Below are positions 50,869 through 59,346 of a DNA stretch of 64,000 nt, in pieces (the first letter of the stretch is position 1; every line of letters starts with the position of its first letter). The translations under genes and the position numbers were made by a program. Under the pieces are notes generated by a model. The model ran no database searches and was not told the DNA's origin. It saw only the letters and a list, made by a program, of their open reading frames with translations. Source of the DNA: Novosphingobium panipatense (GTDB lineage Bacteria > Pseudomonadota > Alphaproteobacteria > Sphingomonadales > Sphingomonadaceae); the NCBI RefSeq assembly GCF_002149965.1, contig NZ_MSQB01000010.1, positions 1-64,000 of the forward strand, read 5' to 3'.

Positions 50869-52090
50869 TGCTGTCGCCCCCTCTGGACTTGTCTTGCGTC
50901 TCAACGAGTTCGGTGACGACGTCGGAGCCGCGAACGAGGGTCAGATCAACGGGGCACCGGTCGGCGATCGATAGTAGCTTGTCGCGCTGCTCGGCGGTGA
51001 GGTCCCCGACGAGGCGGATATCCCGGTTGAAGCGGTCTTGCGGCGTACGATCCTTGTCCCGACTGTGAGAGACGGCCACAAAAGCCTGATCCAGTGGCAA
51101 GTTCACCCGCTTTGCATAGAGGCGCATCGTGATAACGGTACAGGCAGCCAGACCTGCCGCGACCAACTCATAGGGTGTCGGCCCGCTCGCGAGACCACCC
51201 ATCTCTACGGGTTCATCTGCAAGGAACCGGTGACGCCCCGCCTGGATAGCAACCTGGAACCTTCCTGCGCCGGTCTCATGCGCGGTCACCCCAGCCATGG
51301 GCTGGACAGGTCGAATGTCCCAGTCTGTCGCCGGCAGGTAGCGCGAAGCCCAGGCAGCGATAACCGATGCTGCATATTCTGCGTCCGCGCGCTCGCGCAA
51401 CAGATGGTCGGCCTGATCCAGTGACACAAAGCTCTTGGGGTGCTTAGCGGCCTGAAAGAGGCGAGATGCGTTCTTAATTCCTACGACGTCGTCGCCAGGG
51501 GCGTGTAGCAGAAGCAGTGGAAGCTGCAGCGCTCCGATCCGCTCTTCCAGCGCCTGGGCGCGGGCATCCGTGACGAACTTGCGACCGACGACAAATGGTC
51601 TGTCAGCAAAGCTGACCTGCGCGCTTCCATCGCGCTCGATGCGCGTGAGACACTCTGGATCGATTGTGCTGAGGATATGGGCTACATCTGCAGGGGCGGC
51701 AATCGTGGCCACGGCGCGGACGGTCGGGATATCCACCGCGGCCATCAGACATGCCGCTCCGCCTAAACTATGTCCTACAAGGAGCGTGATCGGCATTTCA
51801 GCATCGCTCATTGCGTTCGCTGCACAAACCAGGTCCGCCACATCGGAGGCAAAGCCCGAATCGCGGAACTCACCCGCGCTGCCGCCAAGCCCGGCGAAGT
51901 CGAAGCGCAAGACGCCTATACCGGCCAGAGCCAACGCCCGTGAGATTCTGACGGCGGCGAGGCTGTCTTTCCCGCATGTGAAGCAGTGGGCGAAGAGGGC
52001 CCAGCCTCGCGGCGTCGTCGCAGGATGCTCGATCCGGCCAGAGAGTTGCTCCCCGGTACTGCTCATGAAATTGAATGCGGTTGCGGGCAT
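50861..52090 (-). CDS. Alpha/beta-hydrolase-OsmC fusion (409 aa)
   Basis: Residues about 1-255 are an alpha/beta hydrolase with WALFAHCFTCGKDSLAAVRI and the nucleophile elbow LLVGHSLGGAA (near Ser107). Residues about 275-400 are OsmC/Ohr-like: EMGGLASGPTPYELVAAGLA, the peroxidatic Cys in AACTVITMRLYA and the second Cys in ADRCPVDLTL. OsmC proteins reduce organic hydroperoxides; the fused hydrolase may release them from lipid esters. This fusion is known in several proteobacteria. It ends just before the small coupled gene and precedes the AhpD-like gene on the same strand, suggesting an oxidative-stress group. The two-domain call is secure. Confidence 0.9.
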   Translation of the reverse strand: MPATAFNFMSSTGEQLSGRIEHPATTPRGWALFAHCFTCGKDSLAAVRISRALALAGIGVLRFDFAGLGGSAGEFRDSGFASDVADLVCAANAMSDAEMPITLLVGHSLGGAACLMAAVDIPTVRAVATIAAPADVAHILSTIDPECLTRIERDGSAQVSFADRPFVVGRKFVTDARAQALEERIGALQLPLLLLHAPGDDVVGIKNASRLFQAAKHPKSFVSLDQADHLLRERADAEYAASVIAAWASRYLPATDWDIRPVQPMAGVTAHETGAGRFQVAIQAGRHRFLADEPVEMGGLASGPTPYELVAAGLAACTVITMRLYAKRVNLPLDQAFVAVSHSRDKDRTPQDRFNRDIRLVGDLTAEQRDKLLSIADRCPVDLTLVRGSDVVTELVETQDKSRGGDSNG

Positions 52091-52160
52091 GCCATCACCG
52101 TGCGTTGATGCTGTGGGGGAACAGGGCTGAAGGCCTGAAGCCTCCAGCCCTGATTGCTGT

Positions 52161-52520
52161 TCAGTTTTCAGGCAAAGCGTCGATGACGTCGAAGACCCGA
52201 GCGGTGTAGGTCAGCGCAGCGCCCGAATTCATAAAAATGGTGAAAGCCATCGCCTGAGCAATCTCTTCGCGCGTGAGGCCAAGGGAGATCGCTTTCTGGG
52301 CGTGAACCGAGATGCATCCGTCGCACCGGGTCGTGACTGCCACGGCCAGAGCGATCAATTCCATGACTTTGGGGTCAAGTAACCCGGACTTGGTCACGCC
52401 CTGCTCAACCATCATCAGGCCCTTCATCGAATCCGGGCTCAGCTTGGCAAACTCGCCGACGCGCGACATCAGCACGTCGCGATATCCATTCCAGTCCTGC
52501 ATGTGATCATGATTGTTCAA
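52161..52520 (-). CDS. AhpD-like carboxymuconolactone-decarboxylase family protein (119 aa)
   Basis: The CMD-family core contains LIALAVAVTTRCDGCISVHA, with Cys66 and Cys69 and a His at 73: the CxxCxxxH redox site of AhpD-type alkylhydroperoxidases. TREEIAQAMAFTIFMNSGAA completes the fold. AhpD relays electrons to peroxidases. The gene lies 70 bases upstream of the hydrolase-OsmC gene on the same strand, so both may act on peroxides. Length is normal. Secure. Confidence 0.9.
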   Translation of the reverse strand: MNNHDHMQDWNGYRDVLMSRVGEFAKLSPDSMKGLMMVEQGVTKSGLLDPKVMELIALAVAVTTRCDGCISVHAQKAISLGLTREEIAQAMAFTIFMNSGAALTYTARVFDVIDALPEN

Positions 52521-52852
52521 GTCGAATACCCTTCATTTGGCTATCGCTTCGCGGTGGAGCGCTCGAGCTAATGGGTCAGCCGGGCGAACCGCTAAGCCGT
52601 TGAGAACAGCTGATCGGGCGCAGATGTCGAACTGCAGCGCTGAGCCGCAGACGATGATCGCGGTTCCTCTCATACCGACGGCGTGCCACTTCCCATCGTT
52701 GGAAGGTCAAGACCGAAATAGCCTGAACAAAAAAATGGCGGGCCAGGGCCGCAGCGCTATTGCGAACTATTCGTGATAAAGATAGGATGTTAGGATGAAT
52801 GGCGGATCTGGGGTCGTCGTTCTCCCATCATCAATCACATGAGGGCGACCCT
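52521..52852. other. Divergent intergenic region, no gene seen
   Basis: This 332-base gap lies between the minus-strand AhpD-like gene and the plus-strand SnoaL-like gene. It should hold divergent promoters. An AT-rich patch at about 52724-52800 (CAAAAAAATG, GATAAAGATAGGATG) could be a promoter. I see no convincing gene or strong repeat in it. Confidence 0.4.
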
Positions 52853-53494
52853 ATGCCGCGCTTCGTCACGCCTCGTTCCCCTGTCCCCACCGACAGGTGC
52901 AAATGCCAATCCAATCCACTGTGCGCTGATCCGGGCAACGTGTTGCCGTTTAACGGGCCAGCGTCATATCCGATGACATTCCCGCCGCTGCTCCTGGGCA
53001 CCGTATCGGGCGCGAGAAACTCCGCATGGCCTCTCTGGGCGGCGCTTCTCAGCCTGCTGTTTCTGGCATTCTCCGCAGTCTCGGCCAAAGCGCAGACGGT
53101 GAACAATGCCGACGTCGCGGTGGTGCAGCGCTATTTCGATGCCTGGAACAGCGGGGACATAGCAGCCCTGAAGGCAACGCTGGCGCCGTCGGTCGAGTAT
53201 TTCAACACAAGCAATGGGGCGGTGAAGGCCGGCGTTGATGCGGTCACCGAAGTTCCGGTGCTGCTCAGCGGAATGATGCCTGATCGCAGACTCACGCTGC
53301 TTGCGGCTCCAGTCGCATCCGGCAATCAGGTCGCCGTCCAATGGACATTCAAAGCGACGCATCCGAGCGGTGTAAAAGAGCAGGGGCCGGTCACCTTCAG
53401 GGGAGCAAGCTTCTTTCGCGTTGAGCAAGGACGCATCGTCTGGATTGGCGACTACTACAACCACGCTACCCTCGAGGGGCAACTCGCGCGCTGA
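52853..53494 (+). CDS. Exported SnoaL/NTF2-like protein (213 aa)
   Basis: After a hydrophobic segment (WPLWAALLSLLFLAFSAVSA), a signal peptide or anchor, the mature part has DVAVVQRYFDAWNSGDIAAL, LAPSVEYFNTSNGAV and GRIVWIGDYYNH, typical of the NTF2/SnoaL-like cone fold (polyketide cyclases, ester cyclases and many small-molecule-binding proteins). GAGGG upstream supports ATG 52853; ATG 52973 would give a more usual signal-peptide length. It lies 33 bases before the TonB-dependent receptor gene and probably shares its transcript. Ligand unknown. Confidence 0.72.
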   Translation: MPRFVTPRSPVPTDRCKCQSNPLCADPGNVLPFNGPASYPMTFPPLLLGTVSGARNSAWPLWAALLSLLFLAFSAVSAKAQTVNNADVAVVQRYFDAWNSGDIAALKATLAPSVEYFNTSNGAVKAGVDAVTEVPVLLSGMMPDRRLTLLAAPVASGNQVAVQWTFKATHPSGVKEQGPVTFRGASFFRVEQGRIVWIGDYYNHATLEGQLAR

Positions 53495-53527
53495 GCCGAG
53501 TGACGAAAACCTAGCAAGGATTTCCCG

Positions 53528-55726
53528 ATGCCATACTTCACCCGCCCCTCACAAAGGGGCGTGCGTCGGCGCGCGCGCCTTCTTTGCGCCGTCAGCGCAT
53601 TTTCTGGCATAGCGTTTTTGCCGCAGGCCGCCGTAGCGCAGTCTCCAACTTCCGATGGGCGGGCCGCGAATGACGAGCAGCCGGGCTGGCGGGACGAGAT
53701 TATCGTCGTCGGACAGGGAGAGCGACAATCGCCGTCCATCTATACTGTCCCCGTCGTGACTGCCGCTACGCGTCTACCGCTGACGCTGCGGGAAACGCCA
53801 CAGGCCGTCACCGTCATGACGCGCGAGAACCTCGATGATCAGCAGCTGAATTCGGTTCAAAATGCCCTCGAAGCGACGGCCGGCCTGTCTTCGAGAACCC
53901 TCGATAGCGAGCGCGTCACATTCTACGCACGTGGGTTTGCAATCGACAGCTTCCAGTATGATGGGATTCCAACAGCGTTCGTCAGTGGCGCGAGCTTTCT
54001 CGATACAGCTTTCTTCGAGCGGTTCGAGGTCGTGCGGGGTGCAACCGGCCTGCTGACCGGCACCGGCAATCCGTCGGCTTCCATCAATCTGGTACGTAAG
54101 CGGCCTGGTCGCCAGTTCGCAGCCTCTGCGACGCTGAGCGCCGGATCGTGGGACAATTTTCGCGGCATGGCTGATATCTCGGCGCCCTTGTCTCGCGATG
54201 GCCATGTGCGTGCCCGGCTGGTCGGGATTCTGCAAGATCGCGAGGGTCATGTGGACAGATATCGCCAGGCAAAGCGGAGCGTCTACGGCATTGTCGAGGC
54301 AGACCTTGGCCCCCGGACGCTCATCAGCATCGGCTATGACCATCAGGCGATCCGTCCTGAAGGCACGACCTGGAGTGGCATGCCGCTCTGGTTCTCGGAC
54401 GGAACTCCAACGCGATGGTCCCGATCCAAATCGATGACGGCCGACTGGAGCCGTTGGGACAATACACTGGACTCGGCGTTCTTGACGCTTGAGCACCAAT
54501 TCGCAGGACAGTGGGTCGCACGCGCAGCTGTCATGCATCAGCGTTCCTCATCGGATGCGCGCTTGTTTTCCGGGCTTGGCTATCCGGATCGCGTGACCGG
54601 CGAAGGCCTTCAGCCATTTGCCCTGGCGAGCTACACGCGCAGCCGGCAGAACAGCATCGATGCGACGCTATCAGGGCCTGTCAGCCTCTTGGGACGAAAG
54701 CATGACCTGGTGTTCGGCGTCATGGCGAACAGGCGGGTCGCCAACGAATTCAGCAGTGGCTTCGTGCTACCGTCGACGCCGTTTGAAAGCATATTCGATT
54801 GGACCGGCGCGTATCCCGAGCCCGATTTTGACGCTCGGCCGTTCTCGCGGACCCGTACCGTTACGCGGCAGGGGGCATTTTATGGTGCCGCCAAGCTCGA
54901 CATCGTTGATCGGCTCAAGGTGATCGTCGGCACGCGGTTGACGTTCTACGATCTAGAACAACAGACGGCGCTTACATCCTTCGAATTCTCCAAAAGTGGC
55001 AGGATCACACCTTACGCGGGCGCCGTGCTTGATCTCGATTCCCACCATTCGGCCTATGTCAGCTATACAGAAATCTTCAATCCGCAGACCAACAGAGACC
55101 GGGACGAGAGGATGCTGGCGCCGACAAACGGGCGCAACGTCGAGTTCGGGGTCAAGGGGAGCTATTTCGGCGGCCGCGCCAGTGCATCGATCGCGGTCTT
55201 CAAATCCTGGCTAGACAATGTCGGCCAGATCGACCCGGGCCAGCTCTTGCCGGATGGAACGCAGGCGTATTTCGCCGCAAACGGGACCACTTCGCGGGGC
55301 GTCGAAATCGATCTGCAGGGCGAAATCCTTCCCGGCTGGAACACCTATGCCGGCTTTGCCCATTTCGTGGCAGAAAACGCCGACGGCGGCCGGTTGAATG
55401 CTGAGCTTCCCCGGACATCTGGGAGAATTTTCTCGACCTACCGATTTGCCGGACCGCTGCGGGCGGTGACCGTCGGTGGAGGCGTGAACTGGCGCAGCGC
55501 CTCTTTCGAGTCCGCCGCCAGCCCCATGGGTCCGGTTCGGACGCGTCAGGTGCCCTATGCGCTCGTGTCCCTCATGGCGCGCTATGATCTGTCGGCCCGG
55601 ACTGACCTGAGCCTCAAGGTCAACAACCTCACCGATCGTCGCTACACCGTCGTGAACGGCTTCTTCAATCAGGTCCTGTTTGGCGAGCCGAGAAACGCGA
55701 TGCTTGCGCTCACGGTGCGTTACTGA
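53528..55726 (+). CDS. TonB-dependent siderophore receptor, FhuE/FpvA-like (732 aa)
   Basis: The protein has a long signal peptide (ending near AAVAQS), a plug domain with LPLTLRETPQAVTVMTRENL and VVRGATGLLTGTGNPSASIN, a 22-strand-sized barrel and the C-terminal aromatic residue in MLALTVRY. The spacing matches siderophore receptors of the FhuE/FpvA/FoxA group; the TonB box is not clear. It imports an iron-siderophore with TonB energy. No regulator or siderophore genes are nearby; the SnoaL-like gene upstream may be linked. Family secure, ligand unknown. Confidence 0.93.
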   Translation: MPYFTRPSQRGVRRRARLLCAVSAFSGIAFLPQAAVAQSPTSDGRAANDEQPGWRDEIIVVGQGERQSPSIYTVPVVTAATRLPLTLRETPQAVTVMTRENLDDQQLNSVQNALEATAGLSSRTLDSERVTFYARGFAIDSFQYDGIPTAFVSGASFLDTAFFERFEVVRGATGLLTGTGNPSASINLVRKRPGRQFAASATLSAGSWDNFRGMADISAPLSRDGHVRARLVGILQDREGHVDRYRQAKRSVYGIVEADLGPRTLISIGYDHQAIRPEGTTWSGMPLWFSDGTPTRWSRSKSMTADWSRWDNTLDSAFLTLEHQFAGQWVARAAVMHQRSSSDARLFSGLGYPDRVTGEGLQPFALASYTRSRQNSIDATLSGPVSLLGRKHDLVFGVMANRRVANEFSSGFVLPSTPFESIFDWTGAYPEPDFDARPFSRTRTVTRQGAFYGAAKLDIVDRLKVIVGTRLTFYDLEQQTALTSFEFSKSGRITPYAGAVLDLDSHHSAYVSYTEIFNPQTNRDRDERMLAPTNGRNVEFGVKGSYFGGRASASIAVFKSWLDNVGQIDPGQLLPDGTQAYFAANGTTSRGVEIDLQGEILPGWNTYAGFAHFVAENADGGRLNAELPRTSGRIFSTYRFAGPLRAVTVGGGVNWRSASFESAASPMGPVRTRQVPYALVSLMARYDLSARTDLSLKVNNLTDRRYTVVNGFFNQVLFGEPRNAMLALTVRY

Positions 55727-55807
55727 TGCCCGAAGGGTGAGAAGCGGCTCAGGGGGGAGACGGTCGGAGACTGAAATGGCCGGGCCGACGCAAAGATGTT
55801 GACGCAT

Positions 55808-55834
55808 GACATATGAACATGTATTCATACGTCA
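55808..55834. promoter_or_regulatory. ArsR/SmtB-type operator before the CDF gene
   Basis: The sequence ACATATGAACATGTATTCAT, with TATGAA (55812-55817) and TTCATA (55824-55829), matches the 12-2-12 imperfect palindrome bound by SmtB/CzrA/ZiaR-type repressors. It stands about 30 bases before the CDF start codon, where a repressor would block transcription. No ArsR/SmtB gene lies beside it; the only ArsR gene in the window is at 62567. Confidence 0.7.
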
Positions 55835-55858
55835 TCATTGTTCATTCGCGAGTCTCGC

Positions 55859-56920
55859 ATGTCAGCACACGCACACGCTGACCATGGTCACGGCCATGGT
55901 CATGATCACGACCATTCCCACACCCCGACCATCACCAAGGATAATGAACGTAAGGTCCTCCTTTCGTTCGGTCTGATCGCCTCCTTCATGGTCGTCGAAG
56001 TGGTGGGCGGCCTCTGGTCCGGCTCGCTGGCCCTGCTGGCGGACGCCGGCCATATGATGACGGACGCGGCGGCGCTTGCTCTTGCATACGCCGCGTTCCG
56101 CTTCGGGCAGCGCTCGCCCGACGCCAAGCGCACCTTCGGCTACCTGCGTTTTGAGGTCGTCGCCGGCCTTATCAACGCCGTCACTTTGTTCGCGATCGTC
56201 GCCTTTATCGTCTATGAAGCCTGGGAGCGTTTCAATCAGCCGCAGCCAGTCATGGCCGCGCCGATGTTCGGGGTCGCGATCGCTGGGCTTCTGGTGAACA
56301 TTCTTGTCTTCTGGATCCTCACGCGTGGCGATAGCGAGCACGTCAACATCAAGGGCGCAGCGCTCCACGTCATGGGCGATCTGCTGGGTTCCGTGGGCGC
56401 TGTAGCCGCTGCCGTGGTCATCTATTTCACTGCCTGGACGCCTATCGATCCCATCCTCTCCGTGGTGGTCTCGCTTCTGGTCCTGCGCAGTGCCTGGAAG
56501 CTCCTCGGCAAGTCGCTGCACATTCTGCTGGAAGGCGCGCCGGATGGCGTTTCGGCTGAAGAGATCGAGCACCATATCCAGGACACGGTGCCGGGCGTTG
56601 CGTCGCTCAGTCACATCCACGTATGGTCGATCACCTCGGGGCGGACCCTTGCAACCATGCACGTCCGTCTCGCCGAAGGTTCGGATCCTCGCACGGTCGT
56701 ACAGGCCGTCGAGCGGCAGCTTATTGATCGCTTTGAGATCGAGCACCCCACGGTTGCCGTGGATTGGAGCGGCTCGGACAGTTGCAGCCTTTCGCCCGAA
56801 CGGACTGCTGCTGCGCCGAACAAAGCCAGCCACGATCATAGTGGCCACGACCATGGTCACGGCTCCGCCAAGAAGTCCACATGTGGCGGGGGTGCCGGAA
56901 AGCACGCTCACGCCCACTAA
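55859..56920 (+). CDS. His-rich CDF metal exporter, CzcD/DmeF-like (353 aa)
   Basis: The N-terminus MSAHAHADHGHGHGHDHDHS and the C-terminus (KASHDHSGHDHGHGSAKKST) carry His-rich metal-binding tails. Six membrane segments hold ALLADAGHMMTDAAALALAY and GDLLGSVGAVAAAVVI, the HxxxD and DxxxD-type sites of Zn/Co CDF exporters. The cytoplasmic domain with SHIHVWSITSGRTLATMHVR completes the family. ATG 55859 follows the SmtB-like operator; an upstream in-frame start (55838) would lie inside the operator region. It exports Zn, Co or Cd in exchange for protons. Family secure, regulator unlinked. Confidence 0.92.
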   Translation: MSAHAHADHGHGHGHDHDHSHTPTITKDNERKVLLSFGLIASFMVVEVVGGLWSGSLALLADAGHMMTDAAALALAYAAFRFGQRSPDAKRTFGYLRFEVVAGLINAVTLFAIVAFIVYEAWERFNQPQPVMAAPMFGVAIAGLLVNILVFWILTRGDSEHVNIKGAALHVMGDLLGSVGAVAAAVVIYFTAWTPIDPILSVVVSLLVLRSAWKLLGKSLHILLEGAPDGVSAEEIEHHIQDTVPGVASLSHIHVWSITSGRTLATMHVRLAEGSDPRTVVQAVERQLIDRFEIEHPTVAVDWSGSDSCSLSPERTAAAPNKASHDHSGHDHGHGSAKKSTCGGGAGKHAHAH

Positions 56921-57298
56921 CCGATCCGAGCCCCCCGCTCGGTCCCGTCGCCCCTGCCGCCCCAGAGCGGGGGCGACGGCTTCCCTCGAACAACCCGGGG
57001 CGGACTACAGGTTGTTCCGTTCGAAGTTCTCACGCCAGACGCTGTGCCCAACCTCGTCACGTGTGAGCTAATAGGGCAAAGAACTAATGCTCTGTTTCAA
57101 GCCATGACAAAAGATATAGTCATTTTTCTGTCATATGAATTCAGTGCTCGTTTCCGTTGTCTTAAATAAGGTGCGATCTTTAAGATGCGCATTACAAGAC
57201 GAAGTGATGATACGGAATAACATTAACGGCGATCATGGTTCGTTGAAGATTTAGGTTCTCGGATGACATCCTTGGGAAAGCCGATTATGTACCTCGCC
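56921..57298. other. Intergenic region with terminator and AT-rich control site
   Basis: CCGTCGCCCC (56945-56954) and GGGGCGACGG (56970-56979) form a perfect 10-bp hairpin shortly after the CDF stop, a likely terminator. The rest is AT-rich. ATGAC (57104-57108) and GTCAT (57119-57123), plus TGTCAT at 57129-57134, resemble the TGACA-type half sites of CusR/CopR response regulators, about 165 bases before the second His-rich gene. No gene is seen. Confidence 0.5.
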
Positions 57299-57628
57299 AT
57301 GCGCCGCTTAGGACGTTTCCTTCTCTGCCTGCTGTCGTTGTCCATGCTGACGACGACGCTTGTGCATGCTCTGGAAGTTCCCAGCGCTCCGACCATCGAA
57401 TGTTCGGGCTATGTGCATAGCGATGGCGACATGGATCAGACGCAAGGCGATACCGACAAGGCGATGCCGCACCATCACGGCGGCTGCCATGGTTCGTCAG
57501 CGTTCGTGCCGACCCTTGCCAATAGCGACATGATCTCTCTGGCACTGACCGCTCCGGTGGTCATCCCTCAACCTATATCCTCCAAGCGCTGGGCCATCGG
57601 CCCTAACCTGCGCCCGCCGATAGCCTGA
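57299..57628 (+). CDS. Second His-rich czc leader protein (109 aa)
   Basis: This gene is a clear paralogue of the one at 32181: MRRLGRFLLCLLSLSMLTTT, then SGYVHSDGDMDQTQGDTDK and MPHHHGGCHGSS, ending KRWAIGPNLRPPIA. The start is set by alignment to that paralogue; an ATG at 57287 and one at 57263 are in frame. It has the same signal peptide and the same metal-binding cluster. It is followed after 74 bases by a broken czcC copy, so it is a remnant or still-used leader of a second czc locus on the opposite strand. Confidence 0.75.
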   Translation: MRRLGRFLLCLLSLSMLTTTLVHALEVPSAPTIECSGYVHSDGDMDQTQGDTDKAMPHHHGGCHGSSAFVPTLANSDMISLALTAPVVIPQPISSKRWAIGPNLRPPIA

Positions 57629-57702
57629 CAGAGCCATAGCGGATTGCTGCGCCTGAATTCGGGCCAGTGGTCATCCATGCCTCGTGTTCAGGATTCCCTT
57701 TC

Positions 57703-58221
57703 ATGTTCCGATCCATTGCAGCCTTGCTGGCTGCCGTGTCCTGCGTCGCTGTGGCGCAGGCACAGGAAACGCCTGCTGCGGTAGCAGGGGCGTTACCCTA
57801 CACCCTTGACCAGGCGGTTGCCGCTGCTGGCGGCAGTGCGCCGGCGGCAGAAGCTGCACAGGCCAATGTCGAGGCGGCGCGTGCCGCTCGTACCGTCGCT
57901 GGCCTTCGACCCAACCCGACCGTGCAGACCCAAGTAGAGAACATCGCGGGGAGCGGACCGTATAGCGGCGTTGGCAGTGCCGAATCGACGGTCAGTGTCG
58001 CAATCCCGATCGAGCTGGGCGGTAAGCGCTCGGCACGCATTGCGGTCGCTAATGCTCAGACCAATCGGGCTCTGCTCGTCTCGGCCATCACACAGGCGGA
58101 CATCAGGCTACAGGTCACCCAGCTCTATGTGGAGGCAGTTGCAGCCGAACGCCGTGTCGAGACCGCACGCGATCAGTCTCGCATTGCCGGCGATGCCGCT
58201 AATTGTAGCGGCTCGCAATGA
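57703..58221 (+). pseudogene. czcC: 3'-truncated second czcC
   Basis: The first ~167 residues match the CzcC at 30845 closely: the same signal peptide, then TVQTQVENIAGSGPYSGVGS and ELGGKRSARIAVANAQTNRA. Similarity stops at about 58202 (RIAGDAAN), where the intact paralogue continues with ARVRVQAG; 3' of this the sequence belongs to the transposon end. The stop at 58219-58221 is read in transposon DNA. The outer-membrane channel cannot form, so this copy is dead. No czcB or czcA copy follows. Confidence 0.88.
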
Positions 58222-58374
58222 TGATCGCCCGGAACTGCAATAGAGGGGGCTTTCGCGCTTGAATTATGTGAGACGCTGGCGATCAGCCGGCGCACGTTCG
58301 GTGAGACGCAAATCACATTCGATGCGACGGACGCGAGATGTTCACCGAGCGGCGCGGGATCGCGGACACGGCGG

Positions 58375-59346
58375 TCAAAGCGGTAATCCTGCCGCGCGCA
58401 TATCGTCGGTCAGCTCGCGCGCACGAGCCGGATCAAGCCCGCCCCGGAGCAGTTGCCGTATCTCCGCCGGCTTGGCGTCGAACTGGTCCGCCAGGCTCTT
58501 CGTATCGTAGCCGTGGCGGGTAAGCTGGGGTTCGAGGTCGTCAATCTGGCGTGACAGCACACCCTCTACGGTAGCGGCATCGATCGGTTTCACGCTGGCC
58601 TCGAACCCGGCTTCGAACGCGCGCACGAGATGGCGGCCGATCTGGAGCGGTGTCTTAAGCTTGGCGGCGAGCAGGATCGCGGCGTCTTCGGTCAGCACGG
58701 CATCGGGTTCTATCCCCGGCGACAGTGCGGTGCGCAGCGCCCAGTCGATATAGTCGCGCTGCCGATCGCGCAGGCCGCCAAACTCGAACACGGTCGTCCG
58801 GTCGCCGATTTCCTCCATCAGCGGGCGTTTCAGGTCGTTGCGCAGCTTCGGATGGCCGACGAGGATCACGGCCAGTTGACCGCCGCCCTCGGTGACAAGC
58901 TCAACGAGGCGCTTGAGCGCGGTCAGCGTCTTTGGGTGGAGGTCGTGGGCATCGTCGACGAACAGCGCGACCGGTCGCTTGGCCTTGCGAAACAGCTCCT
59001 GCAAATCGCGTTCGCGCCGTTCCGATTGGCTTGGGATCGAGACGGTCTTCTCAGACGAAAGATCATAGAACAGCGCTGCAACCAGCAGCGGCACCGATAT
59101 CTTGGCCTTTTCCAGGCTGAGCGCGCGCGAGACGATCACACGGCCCTCGCGCTCTAGTTCTTCGCGCAGTCGCCGCGTCAGCACGGTCTTGCCCGAGCCG
59201 ATGGTGGCCGTAAGCGCGATCAGGCGACCACCTGTGATCGCGGTCTTCAGATCATGGGTAAGCTGGGCATGATGCTCGGTCTCGAAGAAGCCGAGATCGA
59301 CCGGGGGCCGGGCCAGCCCGTAATAGCGCATCACCTCGGTCTGCAT
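58375..59346 (-). CDS. tniB: TniB/ExeA-type AAA+ ATPase of the transposon (323 aa)
   Basis: The motifs YYGLARPPVDLGFFETEHHA at the N-terminus, Walker A LTATIGSGKTVL and Walker B PVALFVDDAHDLHP are those of TniB/ExeA-like AAA+ proteins that choose or prepare transposon targets (like TnsC/MuB). The start shares bases with the TniA stop (TGATG), so the two are translated together. It is slightly longer than Tn5053 TniB (about 302). Assignment is secure at family level. Confidence 0.88.
   Translation of the reverse strand: MQTEVMRYYGLARPPVDLGFFETEHHAQLTHDLKTAITGGRLIALTATIGSGKTVLTRRLREELEREGRVIVSRALSLEKAKISVPLLVAALFYDLSSEKTVSIPSQSERRERDLQELFRKAKRPVALFVDDAHDLHPKTLTALKRLVELVTEGGGQLAVILVGHPKLRNDLKRPLMEEIGDRTTVFEFGGLRDRQRDYIDWALRTALSPGIEPDAVLTEDAAILLAAKLKTPLQIGRHLVRAFEAGFEASVKPIDAATVEGVLSRQIDDLEPQLTRHGYDTKSLADQFDAKPAEIRQLLRGGLDPARARELTDDMRAAGLPL

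Noticed and set aside
55862..56917. 351-codon minus-strand reading opposite the CDF exporter
   Set aside because: The plus-strand protein has complete CDF motifs and His tails; the antisense frame stays open because of codon bias.
58203..58374. Direct repeat GTGAGACGC near the left transposon end as proof of a terminal repeat
   Set aside because: Two copies occur (about 58268 and 58301), but I could not find the matching inverted copy at the right end, so they were not used to set the boundary.
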